Origin: DATAGF01 sp963835685
GTDB taxonomy: Bacteria > Actinomycetota > Thermoleophilia > Miltoncostaeales > Miltoncostaeaceae
Assembly (NCBI GenBank): GCA_963835685.1
Contig: CAWIGI010000009.1
Coordinates: forward strand, 124,001-188,000
DNA: 64,000 nucleotides
Direction of reading: 5' to 3'
Shown here: positions 55,488 through 63,599 of the stretch, in pieces
Position numbering within the stretch: position 1 is the first letter of the stretch
Layout: every line of letters starts with the position of its first letter
Translations under genes and position numbers: made by a program
The notes under the pieces: generated by a model
Told to the model about the DNA's origin: nothing
Database searches by the model: none
The model's input: only the letters and a program-made list of their open reading frames with translations

Positions 55488-56140
55488 CGGAGCCCGTCCC
55501 GAGCCTCGGGCGGCCGCGCGTCGGCGTGCTGGCGGTGCAGGGGGCGTTCGCGGAGCACGCCGAGGCCCTGGCGGCGGCCGGCGCCGACCCGGTCGAGGTG
55601 CGGCTCCCCGAGGATCTCGAGGGGCTCGACGCGATCGTGCTGCCCGGAGGGGAGAGCACGACGCTCGGGCTGGTCGCGGAGGGCTCGGGCCTCCTGTCGG
55701 CGCTGCGCCGGCGGATCGACGACGGCATGCCCGCGCTCGGCACCTGCGCCGGGATGATCGTCCTCGCGCGCGCGACCACCGGGGGCCCCCAGCCGCTTGT
55801 CGGCGGCATGGACATCGTCGTGCGGCGCAACGCGTTCGGGCGCCAGGTGGCGTCGTTCGAGGCGCCCGTCGACGTCCCGGCGCTCGGCCACACGCCGGTG
55901 GACGCGGTGTTCATCCGCGCGCCCTGGATCGAGGAGGCGGGGCCGGGCGTGGAGGTGCTCGCCCGCCACTCCGGCCACGGCGTCGCCGCGCGCCAGGGCG
56001 ACCTGATGGTGACCGCGTTCCACCCGGAGCTGTCGGGGGAGCGGCGCTTCCACGAGTGGCTGGTGGCCCGCGCGAGGGCCCGCCGGGCGGCGGCCGACGC
56101 AGCAGGCACAGGGAGGAGGGGCCGTGTCGGGGCACAGTAA
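55484..56140 (+). CDS. pdxT: Pyridoxal 5'-phosphate synthase glutaminase PdxT
   Basis: A 218-residue class I glutaminase that feeds ammonia to PdxS. VGVLAVQGAFAEHAEAL, LPGGESTTLGLV, the nucleophile in ALGTCAGMIVLA, RNAFGRQVASFE and FHPELSGERRFHEWL (His/Glu) are all present. GTG start overlaps pdxS. The last 17 bases overlap yebC. Confidence 0.95.
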   Translation: MTEPVPSLGRPRVGVLAVQGAFAEHAEALAAAGADPVEVRLPEDLEGLDAIVLPGGESTTLGLVAEGSGLLSALRRRIDDGMPALGTCAGMIVLARATTGGPQPLVGGMDIVVRRNAFGRQVASFEAPVDVPALGHTPVDAVFIRAPWIEEAGPGVEVLARHSGHGVAARQGDLMVTAFHPELSGERRFHEWLVARARARRAAADAAGTGRRGRVGAQ

Positions 56141-56876
56141 GTGGGCGACGATCAAGCGCAAGAAGGGCGCCGCCGACGCCAAGCGCGGCCAGCTCTTCTC
56201 GAAGCTCTCGCGGGCGATCATCGTGGCCGCGAAGGAGGGTGGGCCCGACCCGGAGTCCAACACGACGCTCGCGAACGCCATCCAGAAGGCGCGCGACAAC
56301 TCGATGCCGAAGGACAACATCGAGCGGGCCATCCAGCGCGGCGCCGGCGGGGCCGAGGGCGACGCCTACGAGGCGATGGTCTACGAGGGCTACGCCCCGG
56401 GGGGCGTGGCCGTGATCGCGACGACCCTGACGGACAACCGCAACCGCACGGCGAGCGACGTGCGCCGCATCTTCACCAAGAACGGCGGCTCGCTGGGCAC
56501 GCCCGGCAGCGTGGCGTGGCAGTTCGACCGCAAGGGCCTGGTCCTGGTCGAGCGCGACGGCGTCAACGAGGACGAGCTCATGGAGCTCGCGCTGGCGGGG
56601 GGCGCGGAGGACGTCTCGGAGGACGGCGCGCAGTGGCAGGTCACCACCGACCCGGCCGACTTCATGGCCGTCCGCCGGTCGCTCGAGGAGGGCGGGGTCG
56701 GCTACCTCTCGGCCGAGCTCACGATGGTCCCCAAGAGCACCGTCGAGGTCAGCGAGAAGGAGGCCCGCCAGGTGCTGCGGCTGATCGACGAGCTCGAGGA
56801 CAACGACGACGTCCAGGGCGTCTACGCGAACTTCGACATCTCCGAGGAGACGCTCGAGGCAGTGGCGACGGCGTAG
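56124..56876 (+). CDS. yebC: YebC/PmpR-family regulator/translation factor
   Basis: A 250-residue protein. SGHSKWATIKRKKGAADAKRGQLFSKLSRAI is the invariant start, and SNTTLANAIQKARDNSMPKDNIERAIQRG, GYAPGGVAVIATTLTDNRNRTASDVRRIFTKNGG and the C-terminal DNDDVQGVYANFD are family blocks. Long called a transcriptional regulator, YebC-type proteins are also linked to translation of proline-rich stretches. GTG with GGAGGAGGGG upstream, inside the pdxT 3' end. yebC before ruvCAB is a conserved order; here a VOC gene intervenes on the other strand. Confidence 0.96.
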   Translation: MSGHSKWATIKRKKGAADAKRGQLFSKLSRAIIVAAKEGGPDPESNTTLANAIQKARDNSMPKDNIERAIQRGAGGAEGDAYEAMVYEGYAPGGVAVIATTLTDNRNRTASDVRRIFTKNGGSLGTPGSVAWQFDRKGLVLVERDGVNEDELMELALAGGAEDVSEDGAQWQVTTDPADFMAVRRSLEEGGVGYLSAELTMVPKSTVEVSEKEARQVLRLIDELEDNDDVQGVYANFDISEETLEAVATA

Positions 56877-56900
56877 GCCGCCCCTCTTTCGGGGGCGGCC
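56876..56900 (+). terminator. Perfect 9-bp hairpin overlapping the yebC stop
   Basis: GGCCGCCCC (56876-56884) pairs with GGGGCGGCC (56892-56900) over a TCTTTCG loop; no T-tract. Likely terminator of the pdxS-pdxT-yebC operon. Confidence 0.55.
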
Positions 56901-56906
56901 GGACGC

Positions 56907-56933
56907 CATTTGCCCCCTGGCCGGGGGCAAATG
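56907..56933. repeat. Perfect 11-bp inverted repeat CATTTGCCCCC/GGGGGCAAATG
   Basis: Arms at 56907-56917 and 56923-56933 with TGGCC between them, 6 bases after the yebC terminator. It lies between convergent transcription units. Confidence 0.6.
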
Positions 56934-56998
56934 TGGACCGGCGGCACCGCCTGCGGCGGGGCTGGCCGCCGGGACAATCACTCCGGCCGGAACCTTGG

Positions 56999-57397
56999 CT
57001 ATTCGGGGCGCTGCTCGCTGATCGGGGAGAGGACGATGACGCGGTTGCCGTCGGGGTCGGCCACCCGCGCCATCCGCTCGCCCCAGGCCTGGTCGGCGGG
57101 CTCGTCGATGATCGTCACCCCGGCCTCGCGAAGCGCCGCGACCGCGGCGTCGCAGTCGGCGGCGTAAGCGCAGAGCTCGATGCGCGGCCGGCCGTCGGCA
57201 GCCGGCGGCGGCAGGTCCGCCTCCTGCCCGAGGCCGAGCAGGCAGCCGCCCAGCTCGAGGGTGACGAAGACCGGCTCGCCCTCCTCGGGGAAGCGGTAGG
57301 TCTGACGGCCGCCGAGGAGCTCGAGGTAGAAGCGCAGGGCCCGCCCCAGGTCGGAGACCGTCAGGATCGGGAACGCGCCCGTGACGTGTGCGGCCAA
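56999..57397 (-). CDS. VOC (glyoxalase/bleomycin-resistance) family protein
   Basis: A 132-residue vicinal-oxygen-chelate protein, two beta-alpha-beta-beta-beta modules. FPILTVSDLGRALRFYLELLGGRQTYRFPEEGEPVFVTLELGG and PRIELCAYAADCDAAVAALREAGVTIIDEPADQAWGERMARVADPDGNRVIVL are the two halves; the last block with DPDGN is typical of 'VOC family protein'. Function of the ligand-binding type. TTG start with AAGGGA upstream. It lies between yebC and ruvC and is convergent with yebC. Confidence 0.82.
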   Translation of the reverse strand: MAAHVTGAFPILTVSDLGRALRFYLELLGGRQTYRFPEEGEPVFVTLELGGCLLGLGQEADLPPPAADGRPRIELCAYAADCDAAVAALREAGVTIIDEPADQAWGERMARVADPDGNRVIVLSPISEQRPE

Positions 57398-57438
57398 GGT
57401 CCCTTTCTACCGTCCGGGGCCGCTGATTGGCTACCCGC

Positions 57439-57939
57439 GTGAGCGGCGGCGGCGTCATCGGCGTGGACCCGGGGCTGGCCTCGACCGGCTACGCGGTGGT
57501 GACGGGCTCCGGCGTGCGCCCGCGCGTGCTCGCCCTCGGGACGATCCGCACCTCGCCGCGCACGCCGCACCCCGAGCGGCTGCGGGCGATCCACGACGGC
57601 ATGGCGGCCCTCGTGGCGGCCGACGAGGTGACCGCGGCCGCGGTCGAGTCGTGGTTCGTGCACCCGGTCAGCCGCGCGGCCATGGGCATGGCGGAGGCGC
57701 GCGGGGCGATCCTGGTGGCGCTGGCCGGGGCGTCGATCGAGGTGACCGAGTACGCGCCGAACACCATCAAGCAGGCCGTCACCGGCCAGGGGGGCGCGGG
57801 CAAGGCCCAGGTCCGGGCGATGGTCCGCCGCCTCGCCGGGGCCGACCCGCGCGGCGACCACGAGGCCGACGCCCTGGCGGCCGCCATCTGCCATCTCAGC
57901 TCGGCCCCGCTGCGCGGGGCCATCCGCCGGGCGCGGTAG
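57439..57939 (+). CDS. ruvC: Crossover junction endodeoxyribonuclease RuvC
   Basis: A 166-residue Holliday-junction resolvase. Catalytic acids: VIGVDPGLASTGYAV (first Asp), VTAAAVESWFVHPVSR (Glu), and DHEADALAAAICH (last Asp pair), plus GQGGAGKAQVRAMV. RuvC resolves junctions moved by RuvAB. GTG 57439 is chosen; a TTG 12 bases upstream is the alternative. It starts the ruvC-ruvA-ruvB run. Confidence 0.94.
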   Translation: MSGGGVIGVDPGLASTGYAVVTGSGVRPRVLALGTIRTSPRTPHPERLRAIHDGMAALVAADEVTAAAVESWFVHPVSRAAMGMAEARGAILVALAGASIEVTEYAPNTIKQAVTGQGGAGKAQVRAMVRRLAGADPRGDHEADALAAAICHLSSAPLRGAIRRAR

Positions 57940-57949
57940 CTTCCCCACG

Positions 57950-58534
57950 ATGATCCGCTCCGTCAGGGGCCGCGTCGTCGCGCACGAGCCCGAGGGCCCG
58001 GTGATCGAGGTCGGCGGGGTCGGCCTCCTCGTACGCGTGTCCGCCACGACGGCCGCGTCCCTGCCCGCGGTCGGCTCGGAGGCCGCGCTGCTGACCGTCC
58101 TCGCGGTGCGCGAGGAGTCGCTCGACCTCTACGGCTTCGCCACCCCCGCCGAGCGCGCCCTCTTCGAGGCCTTCACCGGCGTGAGCGGCGTGGGGCCGCG
58201 CCTGGCGCTGGCGATCTGCGGCCTCGACCAGCCCGACGAGCTCCGCCTGGCGCTCGCGCGCGGCGACAGCGCGCGCCTGCAGGCGGCGAGCGGGGTGGGC
58301 AAGCGCACCGCCGAGCGGGTCGTGCTGGAGCTGCGGGACCGGCTCGGCTCCCTCAACGGCGACGCGCCGCCCGTCGTGACGGCGGGCGCGGCCGACGCCT
58401 ACCTCTCGGCCCGCGACGGGCTCGTCGCGCTCGGCTTCCGTCCCGATGAGGCCGACGCGGCGCTCGGCGACGCGCCTGACGGCCTCGACGCCGAGGGCCT
58501 CGTCCGGCACGGGCTCGGGCGGCTGAGGAGATGA
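57950..58534 (+). CDS. ruvA: Holliday junction branch migration protein RuvA
   Basis: A 194-residue junction-binding protein: IRSVRGRVVAHEPEGPVIEVGGVGLLVRVS (OB domain I), FEAFTGVSGVGPRLALAICG and LQAASGVGKRTAERVVLELRDRL (two helix-hairpin-helix units of domain II), and a C-terminal domain III helix bundle AYLSARDGLVALGFRPDEADAAL that contacts RuvB. The stop overlaps ruvB (ATGA). TAGCTT at 57937, made from the ruvC stop, ends 7 bases before the ATG. Confidence 0.96.
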   Translation: MIRSVRGRVVAHEPEGPVIEVGGVGLLVRVSATTAASLPAVGSEAALLTVLAVREESLDLYGFATPAERALFEAFTGVSGVGPRLALAICGLDQPDELRLALARGDSARLQAASGVGKRTAERVVLELRDRLGSLNGDAPPVVTAGAADAYLSARDGLVALGFRPDEADAALGDAPDGLDAEGLVRHGLGRLRR

Positions 58535-59553
58535 GCGAGGAGCGGCTCGCCGAGGGCGCCGACATCGGGGCCGAGGACGAGCTCGACGTCTCGCTGCGCC
58601 CGCGGCGGCTCGACGAGTTCATAGGCCAGGAGGGCGTCAAGCAGCAGCTCGGCATCTTCCTGGAGGCGGCGCGCCAGCGTGGGGAGGCGCTCGACCACGT
58701 CCTCCTCGCCGGCCCGCCGGGCCTCGGCAAGACCTCGCTGGCGGGCATCGTGGCCGCCGAGCTCGGCGTCGGCTTCCACGTCACGAGCGGCCCGGTGCTC
58801 GAGCGCAAGGGCGACCTCGCCGCGGTCCTGACCGCCCTCGACGGGCACGACGTCCTCTTCATCGACGAGATCCACCGGCTCAACCGCGCCGTGGAGGAGG
58901 TCCTCTACCCGGCGATGGAGGACTTCCAGCTGGACGTGGTGCTGGGCCAGGGGCCATCGGCGCGGACGCTGCGCCTCGACCTCCCGCGCTTCACCCTGAT
59001 CGGCGCCACGACGCGCACCGGCCTGCTCACGACGCCGCTGCGCGGCCGGTTCGGGGTGCTGCACCGGCTCGACTACTACGACGCGGACGACCTCGCGGCC
59101 ATCGTCCGCCGCTCGGCGCGGCTGCTCGGGGTCGGCATCGACGAGGAGGGCTCCGCCGCACTGGCGGGCCGCTCGCGGGGGACGCCGCGGATCGCCAACC
59201 GGCTGCTGCGCCGGGTCCGCGACGTCGCCCAGGTGCGCGGCCACCCGGCGATCGACCGCGCCGTCGCCGAGGAGGCCCTGGAGCTCCTGGAGGTCGACGA
59301 GCTCGGCCTCGACGACCTCGACCGCCAGCTCCTGCGCCGTCTCGCCCAGACCTTCGAGGGCCGCCCCGTGGGGCTGGGCACGCTGGCCGACAGCGTGGGC
59401 GAGTCGGCCGACACGATCGAGGACGTCTACGAGCCCTACCTGCTCCAGGAGGGGCTGCTCAAGCGCACGCCCCGGGGCCGCGTGGCCACGCCGCGCGCCT
59501 ACCGCCACCTCGGCCTCGAGCCGCCGGCCGCGGGGCACCCCGAGCTCTTCTGA
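58531..59553 (+). CDS. ruvB: Holliday junction branch migration ATPase RuvB
   Basis: A 340-residue AAA+ motor. LRPRRLDEFIGQEGVKQQLGIFLEAARQRGEALDHVLLAGPPGLGKTSLAGIVAAELG has the Walker A (GPPGLGKT), DVLFIDEIHRLNRAVEEVLYPAMEDFQ the Walker B (DEIH), TLIGATTRTGLLTTPLRGRFG the sensor 1 and Arg finger, and the winged-helix end has GLLKRTPRGRVATPRAYRHLG. Full length. Confidence 0.97.
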   Translation: MSEERLAEGADIGAEDELDVSLRPRRLDEFIGQEGVKQQLGIFLEAARQRGEALDHVLLAGPPGLGKTSLAGIVAAELGVGFHVTSGPVLERKGDLAAVLTALDGHDVLFIDEIHRLNRAVEEVLYPAMEDFQLDVVLGQGPSARTLRLDLPRFTLIGATTRTGLLTTPLRGRFGVLHRLDYYDADDLAAIVRRSARLLGVGIDEEGSAALAGRSRGTPRIANRLLRRVRDVAQVRGHPAIDRAVAEEALELLEVDELGLDDLDRQLLRRLAQTFEGRPVGLGTLADSVGESADTIEDVYEPYLLQEGLLKRTPRGRVATPRAYRHLGLEPPAAGHPELF

Positions 59554-59555
59554 CC

Positions 59556-59583
59556 GGCCGCGCGGCGCCGGCCGCGCGGCGCC
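59556..59583. repeat. Tandem 14-bp repeat after ruvB
   Basis: GGCCGCGCGGCGCC occurs twice end to end (59556-59569 and 59570-59583), 3 bases after the ruvB stop. The unit is self-complementary in part, so it could fold as a terminator. Confidence 0.5.
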
Positions 59584-59597
59584 GCCGGGGCTCGGGG

Positions 59598-59603
59598 TAG
59601 GAT
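59598..59603 (+). promoter_or_regulatory. -10 element TAGGAT upstream of a hypothetical gene
   Basis: TAGGAT followed by a leader of about 35 bases with GGAGGA before ATG 59639. Confidence 0.4.
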
Positions 59604-59638
59604 CGCGCCCCCACCGCGACCACTCCCGGAGGACCGCC

Positions 59639-60316
59639 ATGCCGCTCGAAGCACCCCAGATGGTCACGAACAGCCGGATGCTCTACTTCACCTGGGTCCC
59701 GGCCGACCCCGACGCGGTCCGAGCTCTCACCCCCGAGGCGCTGGACATGGCCGAGAACAACCAGTGCTTCATCAACCAGTACGTCGTGGACTCCGAGGAC
59801 CAGACGTCCGGCTTCGCCCCCTATTCCCTGACCTATCTCGGCCCCGACCTGTCCGGGCTGAACACGCCCGACGGCGCCGTCCCCGGGCGCTGGTGGACCC
59901 ACTACTTCAACTCGAACGCCGACATGCGCGCGTACGCCTCGCAGCGGGGCGTGCCCGCGGAGCCCGGGGAGACCGTCCTCGAGATCTCCGACGGCGTGCT
60001 GACGGCCACCACCTCGGCGGACGGCGTGCCGATCATCCGCACCACGGTCACCGTGGGCGACGAGATCGCGGGGGTCGCCCGTGGGCAGCTGCGCTACATC
60101 ACCGACGTCGGCGGGACGCTGGTGAGCGGTCTGTACCCGTTCGTGCTCGGCGCCGTCCAGCCCTGGGAGGTCACGAAGATGGAGTTCCTGGAGCCGGACC
60201 ACCCCGTCTCCGCCCTGCGCCCGGCCGAGCCGCTGGAGGTGACGTGGGGCTTCTACTCGCCGAACTGCTCCTTCTGCTACCCCGGCGGGGAGGGCCCGCT
60301 CGGCCAGGTCCCCTGA
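59639..60316 (+). CDS. Hypothetical protein, possibly acetoacetate decarboxylase-fold
   Basis: A 225-residue soluble protein. MLYFTWVPADPDAVRALTPEALDMAENNQCFINQYVVDSEDQTSGFAPYSLTYLGPDLSG and GRWWTHYFNSNADMRAYASQRGVPAEPG give the pattern of the acetoacetate decarboxylase-like barrel ('p...l..llP..l......v.....' and 'P....y..e..l'), but no catalytic lysine pair could be identified, so this is tentative. Cysteines CSFCYPG at the end are unusual. ATG with GGAGGA upstream. Confidence 0.6.
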   Translation: MPLEAPQMVTNSRMLYFTWVPADPDAVRALTPEALDMAENNQCFINQYVVDSEDQTSGFAPYSLTYLGPDLSGLNTPDGAVPGRWWTHYFNSNADMRAYASQRGVPAEPGETVLEISDGVLTATTSADGVPIIRTTVTVGDEIAGVARGQLRYITDVGGTLVSGLYPFVLGAVQPWEVTKMEFLEPDHPVSALRPAEPLEVTWGFYSPNCSFCYPGGEGPLGQVP

Positions 60317-60321
60317 CGGGT

Positions 60322-60327
60322 TAGGAT
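60322..60327 (+). promoter_or_regulatory. -10 element TAGGAT, 6 bases before the CBS gene start
   Basis: TAGGAT is followed by CGGCCC and ATG 60334; leaderless spacing. Confidence 0.45.
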
Positions 60328-60333
60328 CGGCCC

Positions 60334-60741
60334 ATGGCGCGCACCGTGGGCGACGTGATGGCCGACGTGAAGGTCCGCATGGGCCCGGACCAGGACCTGC
60401 GCGCGCTCGCGGTCGCCCTGAGCGGCGCGCGCACGGGCCTGGGCATCGTCGAAGTGGAGGGCGGGGGCGTCATCACCGAGCGCGACGTCCTGCGGGCGAT
60501 CGCCGAGGGCACCGACCTGGACGCGGCCAGGGTGGCCGACTGGATGACGCCGGACCCCGTGGCCGTCGAGCGCTCGACCTCACTCGACGACGCGTGCAAC
60601 CTGATGATCGAGCGGAACGTGCGCCACCTCCTGGTCCGCGAGGGCGAGGACCTGGTCGGCGTCCTGAACATGCGCGACGTCGTCGGCGTCCTGTCCGGCG
60701 CGGCCGAGTTCGGCGCGGTCCCCCCGGCGCGGGGGTCCTGA
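60334..60741 (+). CDS. Two-CBS-domain protein
   Basis: A 135-residue protein made of a tandem CBS pair (Bateman module): residues 1-60 (TVGDVMADVKVRMGPDQDLRALAVALSGARTGLGIVEVEGGGVITERDVLRAIAEG) and 65-122 (VADWMTPDPVAVERSTSLDDACNLMIERNVRHLLVREGEDLVGVLNMRDVVGVL). Such modules bind adenine nucleotides. No effector domain. A -10 lies 6 bases before the ATG, giving a leaderless start. Confidence 0.92.
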   Translation: MARTVGDVMADVKVRMGPDQDLRALAVALSGARTGLGIVEVEGGGVITERDVLRAIAEGTDLDAARVADWMTPDPVAVERSTSLDDACNLMIERNVRHLLVREGEDLVGVLNMRDVVGVLSGAAEFGAVPPARGS

Positions 60742-60742
60742 G

Positions 60743-61534
60743 CTAGCTCCGAGTGAACGCGCAGGTGATGCGCGTGCGGTCGGCTGCGGTCAACTCGCTC
60801 TCATTTACTTGAAGCTGATAGGCGGGCTCCTCTGCCGGATCGTCGATGTCGGTCCGGTAGCGGTAGAACGCGGTGAACGACCACTGGAACGCGTCCCACT
60901 CATCCTGCGACAGCTCTCCCGTGTGCGTGGCGGTCGGAGCCCCCATGATCTGCTGCACCTCGGAGCGGGTCATGCCGAGTTCGACGTCGCACCATTTCTC
61001 CGGCCAGCTGTCCGCCGTGGCCCGGTCGACGCCGCCTGATGGGTCAGCGTTGCTGGACTCGGGGCCGACCTTCCACTCGCCGCCCTCGCGCTCGAAGGTG
61101 AGCTGTTCCTGCTCGCCGGCGAAGCTGCTGGTGGCCGTTGCCCGATCGCCTGTTACCTCGATGTCCGTGATGCGGATCTCGGGATCCTCGCCATAGAAGG
61201 CCGTGATCACCGCCGCCCCTCCGGCGAGGATCTCCGGACAGGTGTCCCCGTATTCCTCGTTGTCCGGGTCTTCGACGAGCTGCTGCGCGGCGGCCTCAGA
61301 GAGCAGGGAGCAGGCTGCATCGCCATCCAGCTTCAGAAACGCCTCGTAGAACTCGTCGGCGACTCTGCGAATCTCGCGCTCGTCCTGACGCGGGTCCGGC
61401 GCCGCCGTCGCGCCCGGCGACGTTCCTCCGCCCGAAGCGCCCCCGTCCGCGTCGGCGCCGTCGCCTCCCCCGCACCCCCAGACGGCGAGCGCGACGCTCA
61501 CGACGATCGCCGTTCCTCCCAGGCAGCGCCTCAT
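60743..61534 (-). CDS. Lipoprotein with NTF2-like domain
   Basis: A 263-residue exported lipoprotein: MRRCLGGTAIVVSVALAVWGCGGGDGADADG with lipobox V-W-G-C, a Gly/Ser-rich linker, then an NTF2/DUF4878-like domain (IRRVADEFYEAFLKLDGDAACSLLSEAAAQQLVED...DTCPEILAGGAAVITAFYGEDPEIRITDIEVTGDRATATSSFAGEQEQLTFEREGGEWKV) and a second one (GMTRSEVQQIMGAPTA, BamE-like). Base composition at 60785-60840 is noticeably less GC-rich than its neighbours. ATG overlaps the HAD gene's stop (ATGA). Confidence 0.82.
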   Translation of the reverse strand: MRRCLGGTAIVVSVALAVWGCGGGDGADADGGASGGGTSPGATAAPDPRQDEREIRRVADEFYEAFLKLDGDAACSLLSEAAAQQLVEDPDNEEYGDTCPEILAGGAAVITAFYGEDPEIRITDIEVTGDRATATSSFAGEQEQLTFEREGGEWKVGPESSNADPSGGVDRATADSWPEKWCDVELGMTRSEVQQIMGAPTATHTGELSQDEWDAFQWSFTAFYRYRTDIDDPAEEPAYQLQVNESELTAADRTRITCAFTRS

Positions 61535-62316
61535 CGTTCGCCGACCTCGTCCACCAGGTCGGCCACCGAGTTGACGACTCGCGAGGGGCGGTAGGGGAAG
61601 CGCTCGACCTCGTCTGCCGAGGTGACCCCGGTCAGGACGAGGACCGTTTCGAGCCCGGCCTCGATGCCGGCCACGATGTCGGTGTCCATGCGGTCCCCGA
61701 CCATGACCGTGGTCTCGGAGTGGGCGTCGATGGCGTTGAGCGCCGAGCGCATCATCAGCGGGTTCGGCTTGCCGACGAAGTAGGGGTCGACGCGCGTCGC
61801 CCGGCTGATGAGGGCCGCGACCGAGCCGGTGGCGGGGAGCAGCCCGTCCGGCGAGGGCCCGGTCGGGTCGGGGTTGGTGGCGATGAAGCGCGCCCCGCCG
61901 GCGATCAGCTGGATGGCGCGCGCGATGCGCTCGAAGCTGTAGCTGCGCGTCTCGCCCAGGACCACGTAGTCGGGCGAGTGCTCGGTGAGCGTGTAGCCCG
62001 CCTGGTGGAGCGCCGTGGTCAGGCCCGCCTCGCCGATCGCGAAGGCCGACCCGCCGGGGCGCTGGTCCTCGAGGAACCGCGCCGTGGCGAGCGCCGAGGT
62101 CCAGATGCACTCCTCCGGCACCTCGAGGCGCCGCATGCGCAGGCGCGCCGCCAGGTCGCGGCGCGTGTAGATGGAGTTGTTGGTGAGGACGAGGAACGGG
62201 GTGCCGGTCTCCCGGAGCCGCTCCACGAGGCGGTCGGCGCCTGGGATGACCTGCTCCTCGCGCACGAGCACGCCGTCCATGTCCATCAGCCACGATCGGA
62301 TCTCTCGGCGGCCCAT
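61531..62316 (-). CDS. HAD-IIA phosphatase (NagD/phosphoglycolate-like)
   Basis: A 261-residue HAD superfamily IIA hydrolase. Motif I is SWLMDMDGVLVREEQVIPGA, motif II FLVLTNNSIYTRRDLAARL, motif III and IV YFVGKPNPLMMRSALNAIDA and TVMVGDRMDTDIVAGIEAGLETVLVLTGV. The C2 cap is the NagD-like one. A sugar or nucleotide phosphate is the likely substrate; here it sits with a glycosyltransferase and a PAP2-like gene. Confidence 0.93.
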   Translation of the reverse strand: MGRREIRSWLMDMDGVLVREEQVIPGADRLVERLRETGTPFLVLTNNSIYTRRDLAARLRMRRLEVPEECIWTSALATARFLEDQRPGGSAFAIGEAGLTTALHQAGYTLTEHSPDYVVLGETRSYSFERIARAIQLIAGGARFIATNPDPTGPSPDGLLPATGSVAALISRATRVDPYFVGKPNPLMMRSALNAIDAHSETTVMVGDRMDTDIVAGIEAGLETVLVLTGVTSADEVERFPYRPSRVVNSVADLVDEVGER

Positions 62317-62320
62317 GCGC

Positions 62321-63599
62321 TCAGTCCCTCGGGACCCGCTCCCCGGGAAAGCCCGAGCGCAGCGCCGACGGCATGTTGCGGACGAGCTCGATCGGGTTGC
62401 GGCGCAGGTTGAAGCGCAGCCCCACCGGCGGGCGATCGTCGGGGCGCCCGTCCTTGGACGCCAGGACGTCCAGGTAGAGCTCCTCGACCCGGCGGGCGAC
62501 CTCCGGCCACGAGTAGCGCTCCACCGCGACGGCGCGGCCGCGGGCGCCCCAGTCGCGGCGTCGATCCGCGTCGTCGAGCTGCTCGGCGATGCCGGCCGCG
62601 AGGGCGGCGGCGTCGTCGGGGGGGACGAAGCGGCCCGGCGCCCCGTCGCGGATGACCTGGCGGAAGCCGACGTTGTCGGCGCAGACGATCGGCGTGCCCG
62701 AGGCCATCGCCTCGAGCAGGACCACGCCGAAGGACGCGAGGACGCAGGGCGCGGCGAAGACCGTCGCCTCGCGGTAGAGGCGCGGCCGCTCCCTGTCGAG
62801 CAGGCCCAGCCATCGGATCCGGTCCCAGACGCCGAGGCTCCTGGCCTGGCGGTGGTAGACGGGGCGCAACGGGCCGTCGCCGACGACCTGCACGACGAAG
62901 TCCCGCCCCTCGTCCTGAAGGATCCGCGCGGCCTGGAGGAGGACGTCGAGCCTGTTGCGCGTGTCGAAGCGGCCCACGAAGAGGATGCGCGGCTGGGCCC
63001 GGCGGGCGCTCCTCCCCCGGGCCGAGCGGCCGGTACAGCTCCGTGTCGACCCCGTTCGGGATGACCTCGAAGGCCTGGTCGCCGAAGTAGGGCCGGAGAG
63101 CCGTCAGGCACGCCTCGGAGACCGCGATCAGGCGGTCCGTGCGGGCGATCGTGCTGCGCACGTACGCGAAGAAGTACTTGTACCCCCAGTGCCCGCCCTC
63201 GAAGTAGGTGTGGAAGGTGCCGACGTTGACCGGCGCCCGCGACACCCTGATCGCCCAGAGGCAGATGGTGGGCACGGCGAGCCCCTGCGCGTGCACGACG
63301 TCCATGCCCTCCACGGCGCGGGCGATGCGCCGCTTCGCGCCGATGCCTGCGCTGATGCGGGCGAACGACCCGTTGGAGACGATCGGCATCGAGGCGCCGA
63401 TGCGGATGGTGCGGTAGCCGTGCAGGGCGAGGTTCTCGGCGTCGGTCCGGCGCGCCGCCCGCCGCATCCCGGGCGGCATGCTGGTGAGCACTGTGACGTC
63501 GTGCCCCCGGGCGGCCATCTCCTTGCTGAGGTTGTGGACGTGCTCGGGCATCCCTCCGAGGACCGGATAGGCGTACTCGGTGGCCATCGCGATCCTCAT
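62321..63599 (-). pseudogene. GT4 glycosyltransferase, one frameshift
   Basis: About 425 residues of a GT-B fold glycosyltransferase of the PimB/PimA-like GT4 family. MRIAMATEYAYPVLGGMPEHVHNLSKEMAARGHDVTVLT at the N-terminus and, after a break near 63005, ILFVGRFDTRNRLDVLLQAARIL and SFGVVLLEAMASGTPIVCAD with GRFVPPDDAAALAAGI (the E.F...EAMA.G.P donor site). The break is one extra G between RPP and RILFVG. Length 3n+1. It may be a sequence error. ATG overlaps the PAP2 stop (ATGA). Confidence 0.85.
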
